DNA from: G963662675 sp963662675
GTDB lineage: Bacteria > Bacteroidota > Bacteroidia > Bacteroidales > Prolixibacteraceae
Length of the DNA stretch: 64,000 nt
Reading direction: 5' to 3'
NCBI GenBank assembly: GCA_963662675.2
Contig: CAXXHP010000003.1
Location: forward strand, 1-64,000
Part shown: piece by piece, positions 52,305-62,310 of the stretch
Numbering within the stretch: the first letter of the stretch is position 1
Layout of the letters: the number at the start of each line of letters is the position of its first letter
Made by a program: the position numbers and the translations under genes
The notes under the pieces: generated by a model
The model's input: the letters and a program-made list of their open reading frames with translations, nothing else
Databases searched by the model: none
What the model was told of the DNA's origin: nothing

Positions 52305-53276
52305 ATGTCAAGTGAGAAAATATTTGAAGCCATTGAGGATTTTGGCTTAATAAAGAAAGCTAAGTCTAAAACATTATTCTCAAAAATTGGGATTATTGGA
52401 TGTGGATTAGTTGGTCAGAATATAGCGCGTGTAGCTAGTTTTTATGGAATCGAAGTTGTCTTTATTGAAATAAGTGAAGATAAAATCAGAGAGGCATACC
52501 GGAATATAGGCAAAGTGCTTGATAATCGAATTGAGCATTGGGGATTAACCTCTGGTGAAAAAAGGGCTATTCTTTCTCGTATAAAAGGGACCTTGGATTA
52601 CAAAGATTTGGTGGATTGCGATTTCGTTATTGAGGCAATTCGTGCAGTTGATCGCGGAGGTAAAATAAAAGAACGGAAAGAGATTTTCCGCAAAATAGAA
52701 GAAGTTGTAGAACCGGATTGCATTATTGCTACTAATTCAACAACGATTGTAATAACTGAACTTTCTTCAGATCTTTTACATAAAGACAGATGTGTTAGTT
52801 TGCACTTTTTCGTTTCGTCTCCCGAAGCACGGATTATTGAGGTTGTTAGGGGACTTTACACGACTGATGACACCTATGAGAAAGTTTGCAAGTTCGTAAC
52901 AATGATCAACCGCAAAATTGTTCCTGTTGAGGAATCTGCCGGATTGGTTAGTGTTCGCATGTTTTCTGTCATGGTGAATGAAGCCTGCGAAATGTTGATG
53001 GAAGGTATTTCCTCAATTGAAAATATTGATGAGACCATGCGTATTGGTTTTGGAATGCGCCTTGGACCATTTGAAGTTGCCGACAAGATAGGGTTAGATA
53101 AAATTGTCCGTTGGATGGATAATATTTATGGCGAGTTTGGCGACCTTCATTATAAACCGTCACCCTATGTTAAGCGACTGGTTCGTGCAAAACAATATGG
53201 AATAGAAAGCGGTATCGGATTTTATCGTTACGATGAAGAGGGTGTTAAGATAAAAGAAGTTGGGGAAAATTGTTAG
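52305..53276 (+). CDS. 3-hydroxyacyl-CoA dehydrogenase-like protein, divergent
   Basis: 323-residue NAD-binding enzyme. Rossmann loop GCGLVG (Gly32/34/37). An about 25-residue N-terminal extension precedes it. The usual catalytic motif HFFNP is HFFVSSP here (His167), and the usual VNR near residue 215 is SVRM. The Glu in IIEVV is kept. The other parts (IEAIRAVDRGGKIKERKEIF; FGMRLGPFEVADKIGLDK) match 3-hydroxybutyryl-CoA dehydrogenases. It sits between pta and ackA, 12 and 14 bases away. Either an altered butyrate-pathway enzyme or one for another acyl-CoA. Confidence 0.85.
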   Translation: MSSEKIFEAIEDFGLIKKAKSKTLFSKIGIIGCGLVGQNIARVASFYGIEVVFIEISEDKIREAYRNIGKVLDNRIEHWGLTSGEKRAILSRIKGTLDYKDLVDCDFVIEAIRAVDRGGKIKERKEIFRKIEEVVEPDCIIATNSTTIVITELSSDLLHKDRCVSLHFFVSSPEARIIEVVRGLYTTDDTYEKVCKFVTMINRKIVPVEESAGLVSVRMFSVMVNEACEMLMEGISSIENIDETMRIGFGMRLGPFEVADKIGLDKIVRWMDNIYGEFGDLHYKPSPYVKRLVRAKQYGIESGIGFYRYDEEGVKIKEVGENC

Positions 53277-53290
53277 AAAAATAATTTGAG

Positions 53291-54496
53291 ATGAAAATTC
53301 TAGTACTTAACTGTGGTAGCAGTTCAATAAAATACCAGCTTTTTAATATGGATGGTCAACAGGTCATCGCTAAAGGAGGTCTTGAAAAGTTGGGCATGAG
53401 TGGATCATTCATGAAACACAGTCATGAAGACGGACGTCAGATTGTTTTTGAAGGTGAAATATTAGATCATAAAAGCGGTGTTGAATATATTTTAGGTGTT
53501 CTTACCAGCGAAAAGTATGGTTGCCTGAAAAATCTTGAAGAAATTGATGCCGTTGGTCATCGTGTGGTTCATGGTGGAGAGTATTTTAGCTCGAGCCAGT
53601 TGATAACTGATGAGGTGATTGATGCATTAGTAAAATGTACAGACCTTGCGCCATTGCATAATCCACCCAATTTGAAGGGGATACATGCAATGGAAGAATT
53701 AATTCCAGGAATAGATCAAGTGGCTGTCTTCGATACTGCCTTTCATCAAACAATGGAGCCGGTAGCATATATGTATGGTATTCCATATTTGTTATATAAA
53801 AAATATGGTGTTCGTAGATATGGATTTCATGGAACAAGTCATCGTTATGTAACAAAACGTGCTTGTGATATCCTTGGTCGCGATTATGGCTCACAAAAAA
53901 TAATATCTTGCCATTTAGGTAATGGAGCTTCCATAGCAGCTATTAAAAATGGTAAATCAATGGATACCAGCATGGGATTCACGCCATTGGAAGGATTGAT
54001 TATGGGAACCCGTTCTGGAGATTTGGACGTAGGTGCAGCAACCTATATTATGGAGAAGGAAGAAATTGGCATTAAAACGGCTAATATCCTCTTTAATAAA
54101 CATAGTGGTGTACTTGGTCTTACCGGAGTGTCTTCAGATATGCGTGAAGTTGAAGATGCCGCAGCCGAAGGGAATGAAAGAGCACAGCTTGCTTTAGATA
54201 TGTATGATTACCGTATTAAGAAATATATTGGTTCTTATGTTGCGGCAATGGGTGGACTAGATATTCTTATTCTTACCGGAGGGATCGGAGAGAATGCAGA
54301 CACAACACGTCATGGTGTTACCAAGGAAATGGAATTTTTGGGAATCAAGATCGATGAATCTAAAAACTGGGGAATGAGAGGAGAAGAACTCGTGATCAGT
54401 ACTGAAGATTCACCGGTAACAGTAATTGTTGTTCCAACTGACGAAGAAATGATGATTGCAATAGACACGGAGAATATCGTGGGTGAAAAGGCCTAA
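53291..54496 (+). CDS. ackA: Acetate kinase
   Basis: Turns acetyl phosphate and ADP into acetate and ATP. 401 residues with ILVLNCGSSSIKYQ at the start, HRVVHGGE, FDTAFHQTM, YGFHGTSHRYVTKRA, HLGNGASIAAI and LTGGIGENA: all acetate-kinase signatures. Third gene of the pta operon and followed by a terminator. Confidence 0.97.
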   Translation: MKILVLNCGSSSIKYQLFNMDGQQVIAKGGLEKLGMSGSFMKHSHEDGRQIVFEGEILDHKSGVEYILGVLTSEKYGCLKNLEEIDAVGHRVVHGGEYFSSSQLITDEVIDALVKCTDLAPLHNPPNLKGIHAMEELIPGIDQVAVFDTAFHQTMEPVAYMYGIPYLLYKKYGVRRYGFHGTSHRYVTKRACDILGRDYGSQKIISCHLGNGASIAAIKNGKSMDTSMGFTPLEGLIMGTRSGDLDVGAATYIMEKEEIGIKTANILFNKHSGVLGLTGVSSDMREVEDAAAEGNERAQLALDMYDYRIKKYIGSYVAAMGGLDILILTGGIGENADTTRHGVTKEMEFLGIKIDESKNWGMRGEELVISTEDSPVTVIVVPTDEEMMIAIDTENIVGEKA

Positions 54497-54558
54497 TTTT
54501 TATTCCTTACTACCCGAATTTTATTTTAAATAAATCTACAGTTAGATAATATATTTTG

Positions 54559-54592
54559 AACATCCGATACTGAAAAGTACCGGATGTTTTGG
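54559..54592 (+). terminator. Terminator after ackA
   Basis: AACATCCG (54559-54566) pairs with CGGATGTT (54581-54588), with TAC/GTA inside, then TT. Separates the acetate operon from ptb-buk. Confidence 0.75.
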
Positions 54593-54671
54593 TTTTCATA
54601 GGTTTGTTTTTTTTAGATTGACTTTTGTTCTGTAAATTCCGTAATTGAATGTTTATTCTTAAAACAGAGGT

Positions 54672-55574
54672 ATGATTAGGCATTTAGTTGATATTGTTAA
54701 TCTTTCAAAGATAAAACCAGTGAAGACCATGGTGCTGGTTAATGGTGTCGATGAGCATGGTTTAGAAGCGGCACATTTGGCATTGAGGCAGGGACTCATT
54801 AAAGTGGTTGTAACAGGCAATAACCCCAAGATTGTAGATTTATGTCGAAGAATAAACATTAACCCTTCCGATTTCTCAATAGTTCATACTAAAAATGATG
54901 AAGAATCGGCCCTAGTTGCTGTAGGAATGGTTGGTTCGGGAGAAGCTGATTTTTTGATGAAAGGACTGATTCGAACAGATTTATATATGCAGGCTATTTT
55001 GAATAAAGAGCATGGTATACTTCCACAAAATTCAGTCTTGAGCCATGTCGCCATCATTGAAAATCCTGAATATCACAAACTCCTTTTTGTGAGTGATGTA
55101 GCCGTGATTCCCTATCCAAATGTGTCTCAAAAAGTAAGTATGATTCAATATCTCATACAGGTGGCAAGAGCACTTGACGTTGAGAATCCTAAAATTGCGC
55201 TAATTGCTCCTACTGAAAAAGTTATCCCATCAATTCCTGCCTGCTTTGATGCAGCCGAAATTATGAAAATGGTAAGCCGCAATGAAATTTCGGGTGGCAT
55301 AATTGATGGGCCCATGGCATTTGATGTTGCGGTAGATAAATTATCAGCTTTGGTTAAAGGAATAGATTCTCCGGTTGCCGGAGATGCAGATTGCCTGTTG
55401 TTTTCTAACATTGATGCTGCAAATGTGTTCTATAAAGTAAATGCAAAGTTTTGTCATTCTGAACAAGCAGCTGTTATGGTGGGAGCAAAAAATCCAGCAG
55501 TTTTGTCTTCAAGAGGTGATAGTGTACAAACAAAGTTGAATTCAATAGCGTTGGCAGTGCTGTTATGCAAATAG
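54672..55574 (+). CDS. ptb: Phosphate butyryltransferase-like protein
   Basis: 300-residue PTA_PTB-domain protein, shorter than and distinct from pta upstream. Signatures: EADFLMKGLIRTDLYMQAIL, LLFVSDVAVIPYPNVSQK, GGIIDGPMAFDVAV and DCLLFSNIDAANVFYK. These fit Ptb, which swaps CoA for phosphate on butyryl-CoA. The next gene is butyrate kinase, 6 bases away, which supports the assignment. Branched-chain acyl-CoA is also possible. Confidence 0.9.
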   Translation: MIRHLVDIVNLSKIKPVKTMVLVNGVDEHGLEAAHLALRQGLIKVVVTGNNPKIVDLCRRININPSDFSIVHTKNDEESALVAVGMVGSGEADFLMKGLIRTDLYMQAILNKEHGILPQNSVLSHVAIIENPEYHKLLFVSDVAVIPYPNVSQKVSMIQYLIQVARALDVENPKIALIAPTEKVIPSIPACFDAAEIMKMVSRNEISGGIIDGPMAFDVAVDKLSALVKGIDSPVAGDADCLLFSNIDAANVFYKVNAKFCHSEQAAVMVGAKNPAVLSSRGDSVQTKLNSIALAVLLCK

Positions 55575-55580
55575 TTCTAC

Positions 55581-56666
55581 ATGAAAGAATTTCAGATATT
55601 AGCTATAAATCCTGGATCTACATCGACCAAGTTTGCTGTGTATTTCAATGAAGAGTGTAAGTTCTCTTCAGTAATACGGCATTCCATTGATGAGCTTTCA
55701 TACTATGAAAGTGTTATTGGACAATTTGATTTTCGCAAAGGGATGATCATAGATGCCTTAGTGGAAGAAGGTTTTGACGTTGACCGGATTAAATATATAA
55801 TTGGCAGAGGAGGATTAACTTATCCTTTGGAGTCAGGCGTGTATTTGATTAATGATTTAATGCTGAAGCACGCGCGCGAAGGAATTTATGGGCAGCATGC
55901 CAGTAACCTTGGGCCTTTAATTGCCGATTATATTGCCAATCAAATACCAGGAGCAAAAGCATTTATAGCCGATCCCGTTGTAACCGATGAGTTGAATGAT
56001 ATTGCAAGGGCAACTGGTCATCCCTCATTTGAGAAGCGATCTATCTTTCATGCACTAAACCAAAAAGCAACGGCACGCTTTCATTCTGAGAAAATCGGAG
56101 TAGCCTATGAACGGCTTCGTCTTATTGTTGTTCACCTTGGTGGTGGAATTTCTGTAGGGGCTCATTTAAATGGAAGGGTAATTGATGTGAATAATGCATT
56201 GGATGGAGATGGTCCGTTTAGTCCCGAAAGGAGTGGGTCCTTACCGGTTGGACAGGTTATTGATTTGTGCTTTAGTGGTCGCTATTCCAAAGATGAAATT
56301 AAGAGGATGGTAGTGGGGGAAGGTGGTTTCGTAGCCTATTTAGGCACAAATAATGCAGAAGAAGTACAACAGCGAATAAATGAGGGTGATCAGCGAGCTC
56401 AGTTTATTCAGGAAGCACTACTTTATCAGGTGTTAAAATCAATTGGGGAAATGGCAGTTGTTCTTGAGGGAAAAGTTGACGCTATATTGCTTACCGGAGG
56501 GTTGGCCTATAATAATAAATTGACTGAAACGATCAGTCATAAAATAGCATTTATTGCTAAATGTTTCGTGTATCCTGGGGAAGACGAATTGAAAGCTCTT
56601 GCTATGAATGCTTTATTGGTGGCCTGTGGTGAGACTTCGGCAAAGAAATATACCCCTAAAATGTAA
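55581..56666 (+). CDS. buk: Butyrate kinase
   Basis: 361-residue ASKHA kinase producing butyrate and ATP from butyryl phosphate. Start ILAINPGSTSTKFAVY; GRGGLTYPLESGVYLIND; SNLGPLIADYIA; FHALNQKATARFH; VVHLGGGISVGAHLNGRVIDVNNALDGDGPFSPERSG; and LTGGLAYNNKL are typical. Operon with ptb. Completes a CoA-to-butyrate route with ATP yield. Confidence 0.96.
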   Translation: MKEFQILAINPGSTSTKFAVYFNEECKFSSVIRHSIDELSYYESVIGQFDFRKGMIIDALVEEGFDVDRIKYIIGRGGLTYPLESGVYLINDLMLKHAREGIYGQHASNLGPLIADYIANQIPGAKAFIADPVVTDELNDIARATGHPSFEKRSIFHALNQKATARFHSEKIGVAYERLRLIVVHLGGGISVGAHLNGRVIDVNNALDGDGPFSPERSGSLPVGQVIDLCFSGRYSKDEIKRMVVGEGGFVAYLGTNNAEEVQQRINEGDQRAQFIQEALLYQVLKSIGEMAVVLEGKVDAILLTGGLAYNNKLTETISHKIAFIAKCFVYPGEDELKALAMNALLVACGETSAKKYTPKM

Positions 56667-56751
56667 TGTCAGTTTCTATGATTAAGCTGCCCCTTTCGTA
56701 TTTTGTGTTTCAAGTAATTTGTATATTCGGGCAAATAAAAATCTATTTTTT

Positions 56752-57939
56752 ATGAATGCTTACCACTTTGTAATTGGTATTTGTCTTGTGATTATTATCT
56801 CTTTCTTTTTCAGCATAATTGCGAAAAGGACGAATATCCCCAGCGTTTTATTATTAATTCTTCTGGGACTGGGGATTCAGCAGTTCTTAGACTATTTGGG
56901 GATTCAACCCGAATATTTTAATACTCTGGAAGTGTTGGGGATCGTTGGGTTGATTATGATTGTGCTAGAGGCAGCCCTTGATTTAGAATTGAACAAAGAG
57001 AAGTGGCCAATTATTTGGAAATCACTGATTATAGCATTGGTTACGTTGTTTGTTTCTAGTGGTATTATTGCATTTATTATTCAACTATTCATTCAGAATA
57101 TTGGATTCCTTCCGGCCTTGATTTATGCAATTCCTTTTTCAATTATGAGTAGTGCAATTATTATCCCAAGTGTTTCAACCTTAGGGAGACATAAACGCGA
57201 GTTTATGATTTATGAAAGTACATTTTCTGATATTTTGGGGATAATGTTCTTTTATTTTCTAATTGAAAATGTTAATGCAAATGGAGTTGGCGAAGTCTTC
57301 TTTTCATTAAGTGAAAATATTATACTGACGCTTGTTGTTTCGTTGATTCTCAGTTATGCACTTACCTATATCATACAGAAAATCAAGTCTGAAACCCGTT
57401 TTTTCTTATTCCTGGCGGTTTTAGTTCTGCTTTATGCTGTTGCAAAATTGTTTCATCTTTCATCGTTGTTAATTATCTTAACTTTTGGGCTTTTGCTGCG
57501 CAACTACAAAGTTTTATTGTTTGGCAAATTAAGATCCTGGCTTAATGATGATGCGATTGATGGTGTTTTTGAAAATTTTAAAATGATTACAATAGAAACT
57601 TCATTTTTGGTTCGTACTTTCTTTTTCGTCGTATTTGGCATTAGCATGTCTTTAGCAACTTTGATTAACCTTAAAGTTTGGATTCTAACCTTGTCATTCA
57701 TATTTATACTATATCTGATTCGTTATGTCGTATTTTTTATTGTTGAACGAAAAGATATTTTCCCGCAAATCTTTTTGGCTCCTCGTGGTTTAATCTCAAT
57801 CCTATTGTTTTATGCTATCCCGGAAGATTATAAAGTGCCTGAATTCGAGAGTGGTGTGCTGCTATTGGTTATTATTTTTTCAAGCATAATTATGGCATGG
57901 TCTTTAATTCTGGAGAGAAAAAAAGGAGTTGTGCAATAG
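56752..57939 (+). CDS. CPA-type cation:proton antiporter
   Basis: 395-residue membrane exchanger with about 12 helices. The start NAYHFVIGICLVIIISFFFSIIAKRTNIPSVLLLILLGLGIQQ is typical of the CPA1/CPA2 family; the ion region IMIVLEAALDLELN and FSIMSSAIIIPSV-ST and FSDILGIMFFY follow. Start ATG 56752 is preferred: 11 extra residues in the longest frame are not hydrophobic. Exchanges Na+ or K+ for H+. Confidence 0.88.
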   Translation: MNAYHFVIGICLVIIISFFFSIIAKRTNIPSVLLLILLGLGIQQFLDYLGIQPEYFNTLEVLGIVGLIMIVLEAALDLELNKEKWPIIWKSLIIALVTLFVSSGIIAFIIQLFIQNIGFLPALIYAIPFSIMSSAIIIPSVSTLGRHKREFMIYESTFSDILGIMFFYFLIENVNANGVGEVFFSLSENIILTLVVSLILSYALTYIIQKIKSETRFFLFLAVLVLLYAVAKLFHLSSLLIILTFGLLLRNYKVLLFGKLRSWLNDDAIDGVFENFKMITIETSFLVRTFFFVVFGISMSLATLINLKVWILTLSFIFILYLIRYVVFFIVERKDIFPQIFLAPRGLISILLFYAIPEDYKVPEFESGVLLLVIIFSSIIMAWSLILERKKGVVQ

Positions 57940-58243
57940 TCTCCTAAACTTCCCTAGTTGCTCAGTTGTTCTATAGGAGATAAGAGAATTTAATATTTAT
58001 TATGCCTATATCGATGATGCATAAAGTGGGGTATGTGAAATTATGTGCAAATCATATCTTCATTTTGGCAATACCAGACTTGTTTTGCTTTGATTGTTGA
58101 TATTTGTGTTTTGAAAGTCGTAAGTAGTCATTTGATCGACAAAACGACTGATTTGAGTTTTGAAAATTGATTCTTTAAGTCTATTTTCGGAATGTTTGTG
58201 TGCCGCATCATATCTTTATTAAAATTTTATCATAGAACCCTTA
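57940..58243. other. Gene-free stretch
   Basis: 304 bases between the antiporter and the glycosidase. No hairpin terminator, gene or clear promoter was seen. Confidence 0.5.
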
Positions 58244-60087
58244 GTGTCAGTAAATAAGGTAAAATATCATTTTGCATTATTGTTCATCTTTTCATTATTA
58301 ATGAGCATTAATAGAGGGGTGTGTAGTTCCTTTGACTATTTTTTTGATGAAAGTATGGTGATTGTCGAGGGAAATATGCGTCCTTTTACGGTCACTGTAG
58401 ATGTTGTTGAACAGAGCAAAGACCGCTATCGTATTAAAGTATACCTCCATTCGATTTCGCCTGCTCCAGCTCCTGTCTTTTCCGTTAAGGTCAAGTTCCC
58501 CAGAGATAAGGTTAATCAATTATGGAATTCCCAAACCTGGTCAAATAAATCACACTTTACTCTTCCATCCTATGATCGTTCAGCTAGTTCCTTTGCAATT
58601 ATTTCTGGACTAACGCTTAATGATCAGAATCAGATAACATTTACTTGTAGAGACCGATTTGATTCTCGTTTTATAAGTACTTCTGTGCAAGAAGAAGGAG
58701 ACAGTTTAGACTTTTGTTTGGATCTATTTGAGGATAACCCCCCTTTAACCGACTTGCAGGAATACGAAGTGGAATTAATGGTTGATTTACGTAATATCAG
58801 TTTTTCTGATGCGATCTATGATGCTTCAAAATGGCGACTGGAAGATAAGTTTGCCGAGGGAACAGCATCTGTAGATACAACAAAAGTGCCGGTTTATTCA
58901 ACTTGGTATCCCATGAACCGAAATATCCCTCTTGAAAATATTACCAGAGAATTGGATTCTCTGAAAACCTTCAATTTTAAATCAATATTGGTTGATGATG
59001 GTTGGCAGACTTTAGTGAAAATGAAAATTGATTCGGTTTACGAGTATGACGAGCAAAGTTTTGCAACAATGGGCACATTCTCCGATAAAATTAAAAATTT
59101 AGGGTTAAAGTATTATATGTGGTACTCATTGCCTTTTAAGGGAGGAAACCCCTTAGTTTCTCAGAAATTTGAAGGTAAGTATATTCGATATAAAGCACCC
59201 CGTCAACTATATGTTCTTGATCCGAGATATGCTGATGTTCGTAAGCATTTAATAAGTACCTATAGTAGTTTCATTAAAGAATGGGGGTTTGATGGTTTTT
59301 GGTTCGATTTCCTGAAAGATTTTTATCAGAAAAATGGAACTGAGCTAAATGAAGATTTAGGGAAGGACTATTTGGATTTGGATTTGGCAGTTGCTGAGTT
59401 AAAAAAACGTATGAGTGCCCGTTTAATGGCTGTTAACCCATCTGTATTTCTCGGACAAGATTTTGAGGCAGTTGGCCCCAACCAGAATAAGGAGCAAGAT
59501 CTTTTAAAGGTTTTGTAGGCGTGTCCAGCACAAAAATGGTACGCGAAAAAATGGTAAATAATCGCTTGCTATATGGTGGCTTTACCCCTTTCATGGAAAT
59601 TATGTCTGTGCATCCTCGAGATAAGAGCGAAGAGGTTGCCCGCAAGTTTCATGCAATTATGTTTGGCAATCCATACCTTTCTTTTTCTGTCACAACTTTA
59701 CCGGAAGATACGAAGCAAACTATTCGCTTTTGGTTGGATTTTTGGCAAGAGAATTACAACTTGTTGTTGAAAAGTGATTTTAAGCCGATGAAGGTTTCAC
59801 AGCAATATCCGGTTATCAAAGTTGAGAATAAAGACCGACTACTATATGTTGTTTATGAGGAATATCCAATTAATTTGCCTCTGGTTTTGAATAAACCCTT
59901 AGATATTATCAATTCAAAAGAAAGTCAACTAATCAATTTGGGCGTTAGTCAGTCAGGCATAATTTATAATTACCAAATACTGGATCATAAAGGTGTTATT
60001 ATTGAAGACGATCAGCTTAAGACCAAGAAGAAAAACTCGTTAGAGATATTAGTCCCTGAAGGAGGAATGATTCGTTTTAATCAGTAG
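58244..60087 (+). pseudogene. GH36-like alpha-galactosidase, split by a frameshift
   Basis: The two frames 58244-59518 and 59521-60087 are one gene. Frame A has a signal peptide (FALLFIFSLLMSINRGVCS), and TIM-barrel features SILVDDGWQT, KIKNLGLKYYMWYSLPF and GFDGFWFDFLKDF, the melibiase pattern. It stops at TAG 59516. Frame B is open from 59491 and continues with NRLLYGGFTPFMEIMSVHP and FWLDFWQENYNLLL, the rest of the family's barrel and C-terminal domain. A single indel within 59491-59515, rich in T and A runs, would restore about 610 residues. Real mutation or sequencing error. GTG start. Confidence 0.8.
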
Positions 60088-60239
60088 TTGATAAATATCC
60101 TATAACCTCTAAATGTAGGACTAACTATCGCCAATACTCTGCATGCATTTTTAGATCAATTCAAAAATCATAACTTTGTGAATCGGGTGCTTGCATCCAG
60201 ACAGCTTCCGTCTCAATTTGCTGACGAAACACAAGGATT

Positions 60240-61304
60240 ATGACATTTCAAGACCTAGGGTATAATGACACGCTTGATAAGTATCGAATCGAACAAAAGT
60301 TAGATTCTTTTGAAATTGGTAGGGTTATATCGGAGCATAAGGAAAGGTATGTTGTGAAGACCCCAGACAGTGAGTTTGATGCAGAACTTATCGGTAATTT
60401 GAGGTTTACGGCACAAAGCAGGTATGACTTTCCAGCGGTTGGAGATTGGGTTGCTTTTTCAGAGTATGACGAAGGCAAAGCTCTAATACATGGGATCTAC
60501 CCTAGAAGTTCGATCATCGAAAGACAAGCCGTTGGCAAATTAGGACAGGTTCAAATAATTGCGACCAATATAGATGTCGGCTTAATCGTTCAAGCTGTAG
60601 ACCGAGACTTTAATTTAAACAGGTTAGAACGGTATTTAACCATTTGCAATGCGTCTCGTGTTGAGCCTATTATTGTACTAAGCAAGATAGACTTGATTAA
60701 TGAATCTGAGTTGGAATTAATTATAGCTCAAATAACTCAGCGAATAAAAGCTGTACCAATACTTTCTGTAAGTAATCAACCGAAAGGATACGATGAATTA
60801 GGAACTATCTTAAAAGAAGGGAAAACCTATTGTTTGCTTGGCTCTTCCGGAGTTGGAAAATCTACGCTTCTGAATAGTCTTTTAGGTACCACGCTGATGA
60901 AGACTGCTGAAATAAGTTCGAGTGTTAACAAAGGAAGGCATATCACGAGCCACCGAGAGTTAATTGTGTTGAAAAGTGGAGGCATATTAATTGATAATCC
61001 GGGAATGCGAGAAGTCGGAATTGCTGACATAACAAGTGGTTTAGAAATGACTTTTGACACCATTCTTGAGTATGCTGAAAATTGTAAATTTAAGGATTGC
61101 ACTCACTTAAATGAAAAAGGTTGTGCAATTTTGGCCGCTGTTGAAAATGGAGAAATTGATGAAGATTCTTATTTCAATTTTCAAAAAATGCTAAAGGAAA
61201 AAATGCATTTTGAATCGGATGCTATAGAGAGAAAAAAGAAGGACAAAGACTTTGGGAAAATGATTAAAAATTTTAAAAAGCAGAGAAAAAATAATAAGTA
61301 CTAG
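60240..61304 (+). CDS. rsgA: Ribosome small-subunit GTPase RsgA
   Basis: 354-residue circularly permuted GTPase of 30S maturation. An N-terminal OB domain (about 25-100), then G4 SKID (VLSKIDLI), G1 GSSGVGKSTLLNSLLG, and G3 DNPGMRE, in the permuted order. The C-terminal zinc site is CKFKDCTHLNEKGC. A lysine-rich tail KKKDKDFGKMIKNFKKQRKNNK binds rRNA. Functional in ribosome assembly. Confidence 0.95.
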   Translation: MTFQDLGYNDTLDKYRIEQKLDSFEIGRVISEHKERYVVKTPDSEFDAELIGNLRFTAQSRYDFPAVGDWVAFSEYDEGKALIHGIYPRSSIIERQAVGKLGQVQIIATNIDVGLIVQAVDRDFNLNRLERYLTICNASRVEPIIVLSKIDLINESELELIIAQITQRIKAVPILSVSNQPKGYDELGTILKEGKTYCLLGSSGVGKSTLLNSLLGTTLMKTAEISSSVNKGRHITSHRELIVLKSGGILIDNPGMREVGIADITSGLEMTFDTILEYAENCKFKDCTHLNEKGCAILAAVENGEIDEDSYFNFQKMLKEKMHFESDAIERKKKDKDFGKMIKNFKKQRKNNKY

Positions 61305-61317
61305 GAACAAGTGTTAT

Positions 61318-62145
61318 TTAAATTTTCCCTGAAGCAGGGTTGTAATGTCTTTTTAACCAATGTGCTAATCCATCCAGACCCGGGAAAAGTACACGTTCTG
61401 TAATGTTTGCCTGATCCAGTTTATCGCGAACTTCCCATTTTAGTTCTTTAGGAATAATCAATCTGCGGTATAGATTGGGATGTTTGATCAGCCATTCATC
61501 TAGAATTGAAGTAGGGTCAGTCATAACTGAAAAGAAAGCGAACTGGTTTACAATGCGTTCGTCCAAAGAGGGTGGTTCAAAGAAAATAGCTTGATCCTCT
61601 CCCAATTTTTTGTCGAAGTCAGAAAAAGAATTGATGCTTTCTTCCAGCATTTCAAGAGTAAAAGCATTGCATTTTTCTTCGGTGAGCGAACTATTAAGAG
61701 GTTCATTAACCAGCTGATTTGCTTTTACAAAATCAACTTTCCAAATAACACCATCAAGGTCGTATTTTTCGGTATTTACGGTGGCAAAGTGCATTGCAAT
61801 AAATGGAGAATAGGTCCAGTCTAGCAGTCGGGTTGGTAGCCCATGATGTTGTGCCATTACCAAGGCACGCCAGAATGAGGCACTTAGCTGGGCTTCTTTT
61901 GAAATTGAATATTTACGAAAGTTTCGCAATAAGTGATATTCCAGTTCAGGACGAGACCCGCAGTTTCGTAAAAAGCTGTTTTTCAATTCATAAGTCGAAT
62001 CGGACAATCCTCGGAAAGCAAAATCGGAACGATATCTGCCTAAATCCGGTTTCCACGAATCTTGATAAACCTCTTCGCAAAGCTCTTCCCAGCTATTTAC
62101 TACAAAATCATTCTGATATATTGGATTAGTACTCATCTTTTTCAA
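61318..62145 (-). CDS. FRG-domain protein
   Basis: 275-residue soluble protein. The FRG motif is DFAFRGLSDSTYELKNSF with Arg; a second conserved block is AQHHGLPTRLLDWTYSPFIAMHFA. FRG-domain proteins have no proven chemistry to my knowledge; some are near defence or toxin genes. It is alone here, convergent with rsgA with 13 bases between the stops. Confidence 0.82.
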   Translation of the reverse strand: MKKMSTNPIYQNDFVVNSWEELCEEVYQDSWKPDLGRYRSDFAFRGLSDSTYELKNSFLRNCGSRPELEYHLLRNFRKYSISKEAQLSASFWRALVMAQHHGLPTRLLDWTYSPFIAMHFATVNTEKYDLDGVIWKVDFVKANQLVNEPLNSSLTEEKCNAFTLEMLEESINSFSDFDKKLGEDQAIFFEPPSLDERIVNQFAFFSVMTDPTSILDEWLIKHPNLYRRLIIPKELKWEVRDKLDQANITERVLFPGLDGLAHWLKRHYNPASGKI

Positions 62146-62310
62146 AGTTGAAATTTGAGATTGTTGATTGTGTTTGGAAGCTAATATTTATTTAAAAACC
62201 ATTGAAAGTTAAGTATTTTTTAAAGAAAATATGAAAGTCTTTTGTGAAATGCTTGCTGCTTTTTCAGCAATACAATTAATTTAGTGGGCGTTAAAAACGA
62301 CTGTTGTGTT

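Noticed and set aside
62231..62284. 17-codon frame before the outer-membrane gene
   Set aside because: Too short and with no support; chance is the best explanation.
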